Below, in pieces: positions 10,027 through 18,533 of a stretch of 64,000 bases of DNA. The stretch's first letter is position 1, and every line of letters starts with the position of its first letter. The position numbers were made by a program, and so were the translations under genes. The notes beneath the pieces were generated by a model. It searched no databases, was not told the origin of the DNA, and was given only the letters and a program-made list of their open reading frames with translations. This DNA is from Bacillota bacterium (GTDB taxonomy: Bacteria > Bacillota > Clostridia > Lachnospirales > Bianqueaceae), in the NCBI GenBank assembly GCA_017441925.1, contig JAFRUE010000007.1:1-64000 (forward strand). The letters run 5' to 3'.

Positions 10027-12861
10027 ATGAACAGATTATCCAAGATACTGGCGATTACGCTTTCTGCACTGCTTGTTTGGGAAGCCGTCTTTCCATCCGC
10101 TGTTGTACTGGCTGAAGGTTCTTCGGGAACAGATTCAGGGCAGCCGGCGGCGAACGAGTCCGGAGGCGAATCTTCTTCGTCGGAGGATCCCGCACTTGCC
10201 GCGGCTGCGATCAATACAGCGGACTCACAGTATTTCGGGACAAAGCTGCCGCGCTATCAGGAGCCGGCATCCTCTAATCCGTTCTATTTCAGCCGCAGCA
10301 ACATCTATGAAGCAAGCGGCTACGGTATGCCCAACTGCACCGCTTACGCGTGGGGCCGTGCTTATGAGTATTATCAGAAACGCCCCTCGCTGAGCAAATA
10401 CAATGCCGGCGAGTGGTGGACCGACAATATTAACTGGCAGGCTTATGAATTCGGTCAGGAGCCTAAGGTCGGCGCGATCGCGGTATGGGATCAGTGGAAT
10501 CAGGATACGGGACACGTTGCTTTTGTCGAAGCGATTGAAGGAGACAATGTCATCCTGTCTGAATCCTCATGGCACGGGACGATGTTCCGTGTGCGTACGA
10601 TCAAGGCCGACAGTTCCAACTATCTGTATGGCGGCTCTTACCGTTTTTGCGGATACATTTATGTCGGCGAGCCTTATGCGGGCAAAAGCCATACGCCCGG
10701 TGAGCGCTGGAGGACCTATGAGGCCGTGAACGCCCGTTACAGTCCGTCTTCAAGTGCCGGCAGATGGATCACGATCCGGTCCGGGGCAGAGATCGATGTT
10801 ACGGAGACAGTCGAAGCCGAAGGTTATCTGTGGGGCAAGATCACTTATGCAGGCACGACAGCATGGTGTATTCTGAACTATGCGGTCTGCCTGTCGAATC
10901 CGTCGCTTACTCCGGATCCTCCGACAAGGACTCTTGCCGAAGCGGAGAATCGTGTGATCACTGCGAAAAACGGTGTCAACCTCCGGTACGGACCGGGTAC
11001 AAAATATGACGTTATCACCTGGATCCCCGGTGAAATGGTCGTTGCGGTCACAGAGATCGCGGACGGTTCACAGTACACCTGGGGCAAGACAACATATAAT
11101 GGAATAGAAGGTTGGTTCGTATATGATTATACGGATGCGGCTCCGGCAGGATCCGTCCCCGGAGAGCCGGTTCCTTCGGAAGAATCTTCTGTTCCGGAAC
11201 GGACCGTTCCGGGTGAGGACACTTCCGCTGCTGCGAGCGCTTCCGTTCCGGAGACATCCTTTGCAGTAGAGGAGCCGTCCAGGACAGAGTCTTCCAAGGA
11301 GGAGTCTTCAAAAGCAGAGTCCTCCAAGGTCGAGTCTTCCAAAGCGGAATCCTCCAAGGTGGAAGAGGTTTCTGAACTGCGTGTGATCAGCACGAATGCA
11401 GGTGTGAATATGCGTTCAGGTCCCGGCACATCGAATCAGATTGTCGGCACGATCCCGTATGAGACCGTTGTCCTTGTAACAGCCAAGCAGAGCGATTCGA
11501 AATATACCTGGGGCAAGACAAGCTATAAGGGCAAGGAAGGCTGGTTCGTCTATAACTACACGACAGAAGCACCGGCAGGATATGAGGCCGGAATGTCTGT
11601 AGCGAATTCGTCCGGGACGGAATCTTCCAAAGCAGAATCTTCTAAGGCGGAGTCATCCAAAGCCGAATCCTCCAAGCCGGAAGAAGCTTCCAAGCCGGCA
11701 CAGACCCAGACGGTCGACGTGAGCGGATATCCGAGCATTTACCGTTACAAAACGGGCGTCTACGATTACGTTGTGATCCTGCAGAAGCAGCTGCTTGCGC
11801 TTGGCTATGACGTTCAGGCTGCGGACGGATATTTCGGAGCTGTTACGGATCAGATGGTCAAGAAGTTCCAGACGGACAACAAACTGTATGTTGACGGAAT
11901 CGTCGGACCCAAGACGTGGGCGGCGTTGTTCGCAAAGGGTACGTCTTCCGCCCCTCAGAAAGAAGAGAGCAGCAAGGAAGAATCTTCCTCTAAGCCGCAG
12001 ACTGTACAGGCAGAGGATTATGCTTCCTATCCGACGATTTACCGCGGCAAGTACGGTGTGACGGAATATGTTTCCAAGCTGCAGGCCAAGCTGAATGAAC
12101 TCGGCTATAATGTCGGACCGGTCGACGGTTATTTCGGCGACCAGACCTATCTGCAGGTCATTAAGTATCAGCGCGATCAGAAGCTTGTGATAGACGGATA
12201 CGTCGGACCGGTGACCTGGGCTTCTCTGTTCCGTTCTGAAGGAAACGGATCAGGAGCAGGTGAAACGACCACGCCCGGAACATCCGAGACTCCTTCGGTT
12301 CCGGCTGAAACACCGGCAGAAACACCGGCTCAGCCGCCTAAAGCTACGGACACATCCTCTTATCCGTATCTGAAGGTGTTCGGCTCCGGGAATACGGATT
12401 ATGTGAAAAAGCTGCAGGAACAGCTGAATAAGCTTGGATACAACGTCGGTCCTGCGGACGGGATCTTCGGATATCAGACTGAGGCGCAGGTCAGGGCTTT
12501 CCAGAAAGCCAGGAACCTGTACGTAGACGGTGAAGTCGGACAGAAGACATGGGCAGCGCTCTATGCGGACGGTACAGCTGCAGTACAGACACCGGCAGAG
12601 ACAACTGCTCCGGCAGAACAGCCTGCCAAGACCACAGCAACAGATACGTCTTCTTATCCGTACCTGACCAAAGGGTCCGGCAATGCGGAATATGTCAAGA
12701 TTCTGCAGAACCAGCTGAACAAACTGGGTTACAACGTCGGACCGGCTGACGGGATCTTCGGAGCCCAGACGGAAGCGCAGGTACGTGCTTTCCAGAAAGC
12801 CAAAGGTCTGTATGTTGACGGACAGGTCGGGCCTGTTACCTGGCGGACGCTGTTTGCGTAA
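10027..12861 (+). CDS. Secreted CHAP-domain cell-wall hydrolase with SH3 and four peptidoglycan-binding repeats
   Basis: Start chosen at ATG 10027 (AAAGGTGAG upstream), which opens a signal peptide MNRLSKILAITLSALLVW; the in-frame ATG at 9934 would hide it. The 944-residue product has a CHAP amidase/endopeptidase domain with Cys104 (PNCTAYAWG) and His163 (DTGHVAFVE). Three bacterial SH3 domains follow, at about 234-290 (divergent), 315-368 and 458-511. Four PG_binding_1 repeats of about 70 residues lie at about 566-638, 666-736, 777-848 and 875-944, each ending in a VDG.VG..TW motif. Ser/Lys/Glu-rich linkers (ESSKAESSK type) separate the SH3 and binding modules. It probably cleaves peptidoglycan during growth or division. 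No sortase or choline-binding anchor is visible. Confidence 0.88.
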   Translation: MNRLSKILAITLSALLVWEAVFPSAVVLAEGSSGTDSGQPAANESGGESSSSEDPALAAAAINTADSQYFGTKLPRYQEPASSNPFYFSRSNIYEASGYGMPNCTAYAWGRAYEYYQKRPSLSKYNAGEWWTDNINWQAYEFGQEPKVGAIAVWDQWNQDTGHVAFVEAIEGDNVILSESSWHGTMFRVRTIKADSSNYLYGGSYRFCGYIYVGEPYAGKSHTPGERWRTYEAVNARYSPSSSAGRWITIRSGAEIDVTETVEAEGYLWGKITYAGTTAWCILNYAVCLSNPSLTPDPPTRTLAEAENRVITAKNGVNLRYGPGTKYDVITWIPGEMVVAVTEIADGSQYTWGKTTYNGIEGWFVYDYTDAAPAGSVPGEPVPSEESSVPERTVPGEDTSAAASASVPETSFAVEEPSRTESSKEESSKAESSKVESSKAESSKVEEVSELRVISTNAGVNMRSGPGTSNQIVGTIPYETVVLVTAKQSDSKYTWGKTSYKGKEGWFVYNYTTEAPAGYEAGMSVANSSGTESSKAESSKAESSKAESSKPEEASKPAQTQTVDVSGYPSIYRYKTGVYDYVVILQKQLLALGYDVQAADGYFGAVTDQMVKKFQTDNKLYVDGIVGPKTWAALFAKGTSSAPQKEESSKEESSSKPQTVQAEDYASYPTIYRGKYGVTEYVSKLQAKLNELGYNVGPVDGYFGDQTYLQVIKYQRDQKLVIDGYVGPVTWASLFRSEGNGSGAGETTTPGTSETPSVPAETPAETPAQPPKATDTSSYPYLKVFGSGNTDYVKKLQEQLNKLGYNVGPADGIFGYQTEAQVRAFQKARNLYVDGEVGQKTWAALYADGTAAVQTPAETTAPAEQPAKTTATDTSSYPYLTKGSGNAEYVKILQNQLNKLGYNVGPADGIFGAQTEAQVRAFQKAKGLYVDGQVGPVTWRTLFA
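11283..11362 (+). repeat. Ser-Lys-Glu linker repeats in the CHAP protein
   Basis: About five copies of a 15-bp unit encoding ESSK(A/V/E) between SH3 domains 2 and 3. A second run lies at about 11623-11700. Codons vary at third positions, so the amino acid pattern rather than the DNA is conserved. Confidence 0.75.
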
Positions 12862-12876
12862 ACACTTAAGCATTAT

Positions 12877-12905
12877 AAAAGGCGCACCGCGGTGCGCCTT
12901 TTCTT
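12877..12905 (+). terminator. Terminator after the CHAP protein gene
   Basis: GGCGCACC / GGTGCGCC stem with a very short loop, flanked by A-run and T-run (TTTTCTT). Confidence 0.85.
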
Positions 12906-12919
12906 GTGACAGAAAAGCT

Positions 12920-12949
12920 TTGACATGCTATCGGATACTGTGATAAACT
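12920..12949 (+). promoter_or_regulatory. Promoter of the truncated transposase gene
   Basis: -35 TTGACA at 12920-12925, 18-bp spacer, -10 TAAACT at 12944-12949. Confidence 0.5.
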
Positions 12950-12989
12950 TGGATCAGATAAGTGTCGAATATGAGGGGAGGACTTGAAA

Positions 12990-13763
12990 ATGTCGTTTCA
13001 GGACAATCCCGGTCAGCAGATTTCATTTGAAGACCGGTATCTGGCACTTCCGGCACAGGTGCAGAAGATCGTAGACAGATCATGGGCCAGAGATTTCGCG
13101 GAGATCGTGTTTCCCTGCATTGACGAGAAACGTTTCTCCGTCCTGTATGATCAGGGGAAGGGAACGTCCAATTCTCCGATCAACGTAACGGTCGGCGGAC
13201 TGATGCTCAAAGATCAGTTCGGCTTCAGCGACGCGGATCTTGTGGAAGCGATGTACTGTGATATCCGTTTCCAGTATGCGCTGCACACTACCAGCTATAA
13301 GGAGCAGCCCGTCAGCGAGCGCACATTCCAGCGTTTCCGCGAGCGCATATATGATTATGAGCTGCAGACCGGACGTCAGCTTTTCACCGAAGAAATGGAG
13401 TCGCTGGCGGAGCCGTATGCGCGCTTCCTGAATCTGCATCCCAATCTGAAGAAAGTCAATAGCTCTCTGATTGCGGAGAGCGCACGCGCCATGTCCCGTC
13501 TGGAGACACTTTACAAGAGCAATGCGGACGCGGTCAAACTGCTTGAGTCAAAGAATATCCCGATCCCGAAGAGCCTCGTGCATTATCTGGAATCCGGCGA
13601 CAGCGGCAAAATCACAGATGTACGCGATTCCGAAGCGGCGACAAGGTGCAGGCAAGAAGAACGTGCCGCGCTCCGGTTGCTTAAGCTTCTCAAGAAAAAG
13701 AAAATGGACGAGTCTTTCTCTTATCAGCTGCTCTCTCAGCTGACCGCGGATCTGACGGAATAA
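12990..13763 (+). pseudogene. Truncated IS1182-type transposase (N-terminal domain only)
   Basis: The 257-residue product resembles the N-terminal DUF772-type domain of IS1182/IS5-group transposases: a stretch with NSPINVTVGGLMLKDQFGFSD, then EAMYCDIRFQYALHTT and SERTFQRFRERI. Full IS1182 transposases are roughly twice this length and carry a C-terminal DDE nuclease, of which nothing is present. The reading frame is intact and has a promoter and a good ribosome-binding site (GAGGGGAGG), so it may still be translated. No terminal inverted repeats are evident nearby. It is either an insertion-sequence remnant or a retained DNA-binding fragment; I favour the remnant. Confidence 0.65.
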
Positions 13764-13785
13764 AAGGACGGTCAGGGACAGAATT

Positions 13786-14298
13786 ATGAATAACAGCATA
13801 TTACTGGAACGACTGAAGTGGCGGATGATCGAATGGGAAAGCGGATGTCCGCAGAGGATCCAGCATTTTCTGAAGGTCGCTTCTTTTGCCGTTACGATCG
13901 CCAGGGGAGAAGGCGCGGACGAGCACACGCTTTTCCTTGCGGAAGCGGCGGGCTATATCCATGATATCGGCATTCGCATTTCCTATGACCGGGATGGACG
14001 CTCTGACGGCAAGTCTCAGGAATGCTATGGTGAACCTGCTGCGAAAGAGATGCTTGCGGAGATCGGGTTCGCGCCGGATGACGCGGAGACGGTAAGCCGT
14101 TATGTCGGCAAGCATCATTCCTACGATGCGGAGATACCGGATCTAGTTTTCCGGATCCTGCTGGAAGCCGATGCCTGCGTGAACATGTTCGAACATGCCG
14201 GTGTATCAGACGGGGCCCGGCTTGAGATGCTCAGGAACGTGTTCCGGACAGAGACCGGAAAGAAGCTTTATACAACAATGTTCGGCCTGTCTGTGTGA
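13786..14298 (+). CDS. HD-domain phosphohydrolase-like protein
   Basis: A 170-residue protein with the HD metal signature: His27 (QRIQHFLKVA), His59-Asp60 (GYIHDIGIR), a KHHSY pair near 110, and an Asp near 126 (LLEADACVN). This is the usual H...HD...D set. HD proteins of this size are often nucleotidases or pyrophosphohydrolases, but nothing here indicates the substrate. The gene starts 22 bp after the truncated transposase and precedes ppk2 by about 40 bp, so it may be cotranscribed with ppk2. Confidence 0.75.
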   Translation: MNNSILLERLKWRMIEWESGCPQRIQHFLKVASFAVTIARGEGADEHTLFLAEAAGYIHDIGIRISYDRDGRSDGKSQECYGEPAAKEMLAEIGFAPDDAETVSRYVGKHHSYDAEIPDLVFRILLEADACVNMFEHAGVSDGARLEMLRNVFRTETGKKLYTTMFGLSV

Positions 14299-14340
14299 GA
14301 CGGCCGGATAATGCCCGATGATGATGCAGGGGGATAATCT

Positions 14341-15213
14341 ATGAACGCGGAACGTTATCTGTACACGGGATCGGACAAGGATCCGGATCTCAGAACACTG
14401 CCGACCGACAGCAAGAAGGATGAAGTCAGTAAAAAAGAGATTATCGCGGCTTTTGAAGAGAACGTGGCCAGGATCCAGGAGCTGCAGGACAGATTCCATG
14501 CGGATGCACGCGAAGGTATCGTATTTGTGATCCAGGCGCTTGACGCGGCCGGCAAGGATTCTCTGATCAAGCATGTTTTCTCCCGGATGAACCATCAGGG
14601 AGTCCGGATCGAGAATTTCAAGGCACCGTCCGCGGAAGAGCTTGCGCACGACTATCTGTGGCGGATCCATAAGGTCATGCCGCGCCGCGGAGACATCGTG
14701 GTCCTGAACCGCAGCCATTATGAGGACGTCGTTACGGTCGACGTCAACGATATCTGGCAGAAATATCACATGCCGGAGAGAACGCTGAACGATTCCCGGG
14801 AAGATTTCTTTCGCAAAAGATACCGCCAGATCCGCGATTATGAAGAGTATCTGTACGAGAATGGCTACCGGGTCGTGAAGATTTTCCTGAACGTGTCGAA
14901 AGACACGCAGAAGGATAGATTCCTTGAGAGGATCGAACGTCCGGAGAAAAACTGGAAGTTCAATGCCGGTGACCTGGACGACCGCGCTAAGTTCGACGCG
15001 TTTCTGGACAGATTCAGCACGGTCATCCGACAGACGGCGACAGATCACAGTCCGTGGTACGCGCTGCCTGCGGATCAGAAATGGTATACGAGATATCTTC
15101 TGTCCGAGATCATGATCGATACGTTCGAGAAATGCAAGAGCCGCTACCCGGAGATGACGGACGAGCAGAAAGCTGAAATGGAGCGGTGTAAAGAATCGCT
15201 GCTGAACGAGTGA
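14341..15213 (+). CDS. ppk2: Polyphosphate kinase 2 family phosphotransferase
   Basis: PPK2 enzymes transfer phosphate between polyphosphate and nucleotides. The 290-residue protein has the Walker A-like loop ALDAAGKDSLI (about 67-77), the lid-region sequence MPRRGDIVVLNRSHYEDV, and RPEKNWKF plus SPWYALPADQKW near the C-terminus, all characteristic of PPK2. It is a single-domain protein. The preferred nucleotide (ADP, AMP or GDP) cannot be told from sequence alone. The ATG is preceded by GCAGGGGGATA. Confidence 0.93.
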   Translation: MNAERYLYTGSDKDPDLRTLPTDSKKDEVSKKEIIAAFEENVARIQELQDRFHADAREGIVFVIQALDAAGKDSLIKHVFSRMNHQGVRIENFKAPSAEELAHDYLWRIHKVMPRRGDIVVLNRSHYEDVVTVDVNDIWQKYHMPERTLNDSREDFFRKRYRQIRDYEEYLYENGYRVVKIFLNVSKDTQKDRFLERIERPEKNWKFNAGDLDDRAKFDAFLDRFSTVIRQTATDHSPWYALPADQKWYTRYLLSEIMIDTFEKCKSRYPEMTDEQKAEMERCKESLLNE

Positions 15214-15245
15214 ACGCGTAGCTGCGGCTATAAAGATGCAGAATA

Positions 15246-15276
15246 AAAGGGACTGTCCTGTCAGGACAGTCCCTTA
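15246..15276. terminator. Bidirectional terminator between ppk2 and araM
   Basis: AAGGGACTGTCCTG / (T)CAGGACAGTCCCTT, a nearly perfect stem with A-run and T-run on opposite sides. It serves convergent ppk2 and araM. Confidence 0.85.
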
Positions 15277-15303
15277 ATTGTTTCTGTCTGCCGGCTGTAC
15301 GGT

Positions 15304-16674
15304 TCAGTTAAGACCGGGAAAGCGGACCGTATCCAGAATACCGAGATCCCAGGCGAGTGACGAAGAAATGTACCGTGCCCGCAGATCGCGGCTGTGATAA
15401 AAGGCATCAAGAGCTTCCTGCTTTGAATAGCCGAGGAGCTCCGGCTGATCAGCCTGCGGGATCTCGAGCCGGTCCAGCGCGTCCGTGATCAGATCAACGG
15501 AAGCAGCGACTTTGCCCAGTGCCTGCGCGATCAGAGGCCAGTTGCGGATGGCATTCTGTGAACGCTCGCGCTGGGTTTTTTCTGTATTGCGGCCTTCCTG
15601 TTCTGCCTGGCGGATCAGCGCATCAGCCTGGCTGCCGAAAGCCCGGCGCATGTCTTTAGCCCATGCAGTCTCATCAAAACGGCGGAATCCTGCGGCACAG
15701 CCGGCTTCTGTAGGGACGGAAGCGAGGAGCTGCGGATAGAAGACCAGTCCCATCCGGACGCCGTAAGCGGCCTGCAGTCCGTGCAGAGCCGGCCGGCGGC
15801 CTCCAGCGAGCGCGAACATTTCGAGCAGATGGGAGATACTGTGTTCAAGCGAAGAAGCGGGGCGGGACACACCTGCAAAAGAAGACGCGATCCCGGAGAG
15901 GATCAGTCCTTCGGTCATGCTGCGGATCGCGGGCTCCTCCCGGTTCCGGATCGCTTCGGCATTGGACATGACGGCTGCCGTTGCCTGCATCATCAGATCC
16001 GCGATGGAGGCACAGTAATATTCACCGGTCACAAGATGCGCCATTTTCCATTCGGCGATCGACATATATTTGGCGGACATATCACCGAGACCGGAACGCA
16101 GACTGTCGTACGGAGCGTCTTTCAGGACAAGCGTATCGCAGAGGATCAGCGCCGGACAGTCCGTATAGACAGAGGTCTTGATGCCGCTGAGCTCCATGGC
16201 GGCGGAGTTGGACGCGTAGCCGTCCATGGAAGGAGCCGTGCCGACGATGCCGGTCGGAAGATGAGTGTTCTTGCCGAGCATCTTGCACAGATCATTGATG
16301 ACACCGCTGCCGACACCGAGGATCATATCACAGGACGGATCAAAGCCCTCCGTGATCCGGGCAAGGTATTCTTCGTTGGGCAGCGGACGCGGCAGTTTCG
16401 GCAGTGTACAGAGCACGTACGGCCGGTCTCCGAGAAGTTCCAGAACGTCTATGCCGCAGGCCTCCATCGCAAAGCCGCCGACCACGAGATACGGCTTCCG
16501 GATGCCGAGGGAATCCAGCATCTCCGGTAGTTTTCTCAGGACACCGGGACCGACGGCAAGCGCGGAGAGCGGCGCGGCACGGTGAACACGCCCGCAGGGA
16601 CAGACAAAGCCCTCGGGACGGATCAGATCCGAAATGGACACAGGACTTGCAGCATCAGGAAAAAAATACGGCAT
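15304..16674 (-). CDS. araM: sn-Glycerol-1-phosphate dehydrogenase AraM
   Basis: Reduces dihydroxyacetone phosphate to sn-glycerol-1-phosphate, a step otherwise typical of archaeal lipid synthesis; Bacillus AraM feeds heptaprenylglyceryl phosphate. I chose ATG 16674 because GGAGG lies just upstream; a longer frame starts at 16812 but runs across the promoter region. The 456-residue protein has the NAD(P)-binding loop GVGSGVINDLCK and GTAPSMDGYAS. The metal site is visible as the Asp in SGLGDMSAKY plus EHSISHLLEMF, as in iron-containing dehydrogenase/glycerol dehydrogenase folds. It is divergent from smsC. Confidence 0.9.
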   Translation of the reverse strand: MPYFFPDAASPVSISDLIRPEGFVCPCGRVHRAAPLSALAVGPGVLRKLPEMLDSLGIRKPYLVVGGFAMEACGIDVLELLGDRPYVLCTLPKLPRPLPNEEYLARITEGFDPSCDMILGVGSGVINDLCKMLGKNTHLPTGIVGTAPSMDGYASNSAAMELSGIKTSVYTDCPALILCDTLVLKDAPYDSLRSGLGDMSAKYMSIAEWKMAHLVTGEYYCASIADLMMQATAAVMSNAEAIRNREEPAIRSMTEGLILSGIASSFAGVSRPASSLEHSISHLLEMFALAGGRRPALHGLQAAYGVRMGLVFYPQLLASVPTEAGCAAGFRRFDETAWAKDMRRAFGSQADALIRQAEQEGRNTEKTQRERSQNAIRNWPLIAQALGKVAASVDLITDALDRLEIPQADQPELLGYSKQEALDAFYHSRDLRARYISSSLAWDLGILDTVRFPGLN

Positions 16675-16707
16675 AAGAGACCTCCGCTTAGGTGATTGAT
16701 ATAATAT

Positions 16708-16736
16708 ATTATACTCTGTCGCAGCAGGAAATTCAA
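16708..16736 (-). promoter_or_regulatory. Promoter of araM
   Basis: On the minus strand: -35 TTGAAT (16731-16736), 17-bp spacer, -10 TATAAT (16708-16713). A TATAAT at 16797-16802 on the plus strand is the likely -10 for smsC, with no clear -35. Confidence 0.65.
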
Positions 16737-16835
16737 TCACATGTCCGGCACTTGAAAATCGCAGGCCGGACTGTGGCTTTTTTGCACCGGATATGATATA
16801 ATGATAAAGCAAATATGTTTCAAAGGAGCAATATA

Positions 16836-17564
16836 ATGCTTGAACTGAAGAACGTTTCCTATCAGGTGGAGGATGAGCTTGGTCAGAAAGAGATCCTTCA
16901 TGATGTGAACCTGAAGATCGAAGATAAAAAGTACGTTGTGATCACCGGTCCGAACGGCGGAGGCAAGTCGACGCTTGCCAAGCTGATCGCAGGTATCTGG
17001 AAACCGACAGCCGGACAGATCCTGCTCGACGGAGAGGACATCACGGATCTTGGAATTACCGAGCGGGCGCGCAAAGGCATCGGGTACGCTTTCCAGCAGC
17101 CTGTACGCTTCAAGGGGATCCAGGTCCTGGATCTGATGCGGATCGCGGCCGGCAAGAATCTTTCCGCGGCGGCAGCCTGCGAGTATCTGTCGGAAGTCGG
17201 TCTTTGTGCCAAGGACTATATCAACCGCGAGATCAACGCGTCGCTGTCGGGCGGCGAGCTGAAACGGATCGAGATCGCGACCGTTCTCGCCCGCAAGACC
17301 AAGCTGTCGGTCTTTGACGAACCGGAAGCCGGTATCGACCTGTGGAGCTTCCAGAATCTGATCCGTGTATTTGAGCGGATGCGGGAAGAGATCCATGACA
17401 GCACGATCCTCATCATCTCCCATCAGGAGAGGATCCTGCAGATCGCGGATGAGATCGTTGTGATCAAGGACGGCGGCATTGCGGAGCAGGGCCCGCTTGA
17501 AGCGCTGTACCCGAAGCTTGTCGGGACGGACGCGACGGTCGATACCTGCGACAGACTGAAATAA
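16836..17564 (+). CDS. smsC: SufC-like ABC ATPase of a minimal two-gene Fe-S assembly system
   Basis: Cytoplasmic ABC ATPase that powers Fe-S cluster scaffold assembly. The 242-residue protein has Walker A GPNGGGKST (38-46), signature LSGGELKR and Walker B LSVFDEPEAGID. ATG 16836 follows AAAGGAGC; the upstream ATG at 16815 has none. No membrane permease is adjacent, while a SufB/D-like protein follows 12 bp later. That pair corresponds to the minimal SufC-SufB-like (SMS-type) module found in Archaea and Clostridia rather than the full sufBCDSU cluster. Its exact assignment against other soluble ABC ATPases rests on this neighbour. Confidence 0.88.
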   Translation: MLELKNVSYQVEDELGQKEILHDVNLKIEDKKYVVITGPNGGGKSTLAKLIAGIWKPTAGQILLDGEDITDLGITERARKGIGYAFQQPVRFKGIQVLDLMRIAAGKNLSAAAACEYLSEVGLCAKDYINREINASLSGGELKRIEIATVLARKTKLSVFDEPEAGIDLWSFQNLIRVFERMREEIHDSTILIISHQERILQIADEIVVIKDGGIAEQGPLEALYPKLVGTDATVDTCDRLK

Positions 17565-17576
17565 GGAGCAACACCG

Positions 17577-18503
17577 ATGATTGAGTTTGATGAAATACAG
17601 AAACGTCTGATCCTGGAGATCGCGGGGCTTCACAAAGTTCCCGAAGGCGCGTACAATTTCCGCGCGAACGGCAAGTCCGCAGGACGTGCCAGTACCGAGA
17701 ATATCGAGATCACCACACGCGAGGGCGGTTCCGGACTTGTGATCCGCGTCAAGCCGGGCACCAAGAACGAGAGCGTGCACATCCCGGTCGTGATCAGTGA
17801 GACCGGTCTGAAAGAAACGGTCTACAATGATTTCTATATCGGCGACGATGCCGATATTCTGATCGTAGCCGGTTGTGGTATCGATAACTGCGGCGGTGCG
17901 AATTCGGAGCACGACGGTGTGCATACCTTCTATGTTGGCAAAAACGCGAAGGTCCGCTATGTAGAGAAGCATTACGGATCCGGTGACGGTACGGGACAGC
18001 GCATTCTGAATCCTGTTACCGACGTGCACATGGATGAGGGCAGCTCCATGGAGATGGAGATGGTCCAGATCAAAGGCGTCGATTCCACCGAACGCGTTTC
18101 GACGGCGGAGCTTGCCAAGGACGCGCATCTCGTCGTCCGTGAGCGTCTGATGACACACGGAACGCAGCAGGCCGTCAGCAAATACGACGTGATCCTGAAC
18201 GGCGACGGATCCAGCGCGGATATCGTTTCCCGCGGTGTCGCGCGCGATCATTCCTATCAGAAGCTTGACCTCGGTATCGTCGCGAACGCGGCATGTTCCG
18301 GTCATACCGAGTGTGATTCCATCCTGATGGACGAAGGCCGCATTCTTGCGATCCCGTCCCTTGAGGCCAACAATCTGGAGGCTTCTCTGGTGCATGAGGC
18401 CGCGATCGGCAAGATCGCGGGCGAGCAGCTGATCAAGCTGATGTCGCTCGGTCTGACCGAACAGGAAGCGGAAGAGCAGATCATCAACGGATTCCTCAAA
18501 TAA
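17577..18503 (+). CDS. smsB: SufB/SufD-like Fe-S scaffold protein
   Basis: A 308-residue SufB/SufD-family protein, shorter than E. coli SufB (about 495) because it lacks the N-terminal extension and starts close to the beta-helix core. The core contains cysteines at AGCGIDNCG (near 100) and CSGHTECD (near 240) that may be cluster ligands. The C-terminus has the conserved LEASLVHEAAIGKI helix followed by GLTEQEAEEQIINGFL, which contacts SufC. One such scaffold and one ATPase form the whole system here. RBS is AAGGAG. The UroD-like gene starts 30 bp downstream and may be cotranscribed. Confidence 0.88.
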   Translation: MIEFDEIQKRLILEIAGLHKVPEGAYNFRANGKSAGRASTENIEITTREGGSGLVIRVKPGTKNESVHIPVVISETGLKETVYNDFYIGDDADILIVAGCGIDNCGGANSEHDGVHTFYVGKNAKVRYVEKHYGSGDGTGQRILNPVTDVHMDEGSSMEMEMVQIKGVDSTERVSTAELAKDAHLVVRERLMTHGTQQAVSKYDVILNGDGSSADIVSRGVARDHSYQKLDLGIVANAACSGHTECDSILMDEGRILAIPSLEANNLEASLVHEAAIGKIAGEQLIKLMSLGLTEQEAEEQIINGFLK

Positions 18504-18533
18504 GACTTTTCGGATAAGGAAAAGGAGGACATT

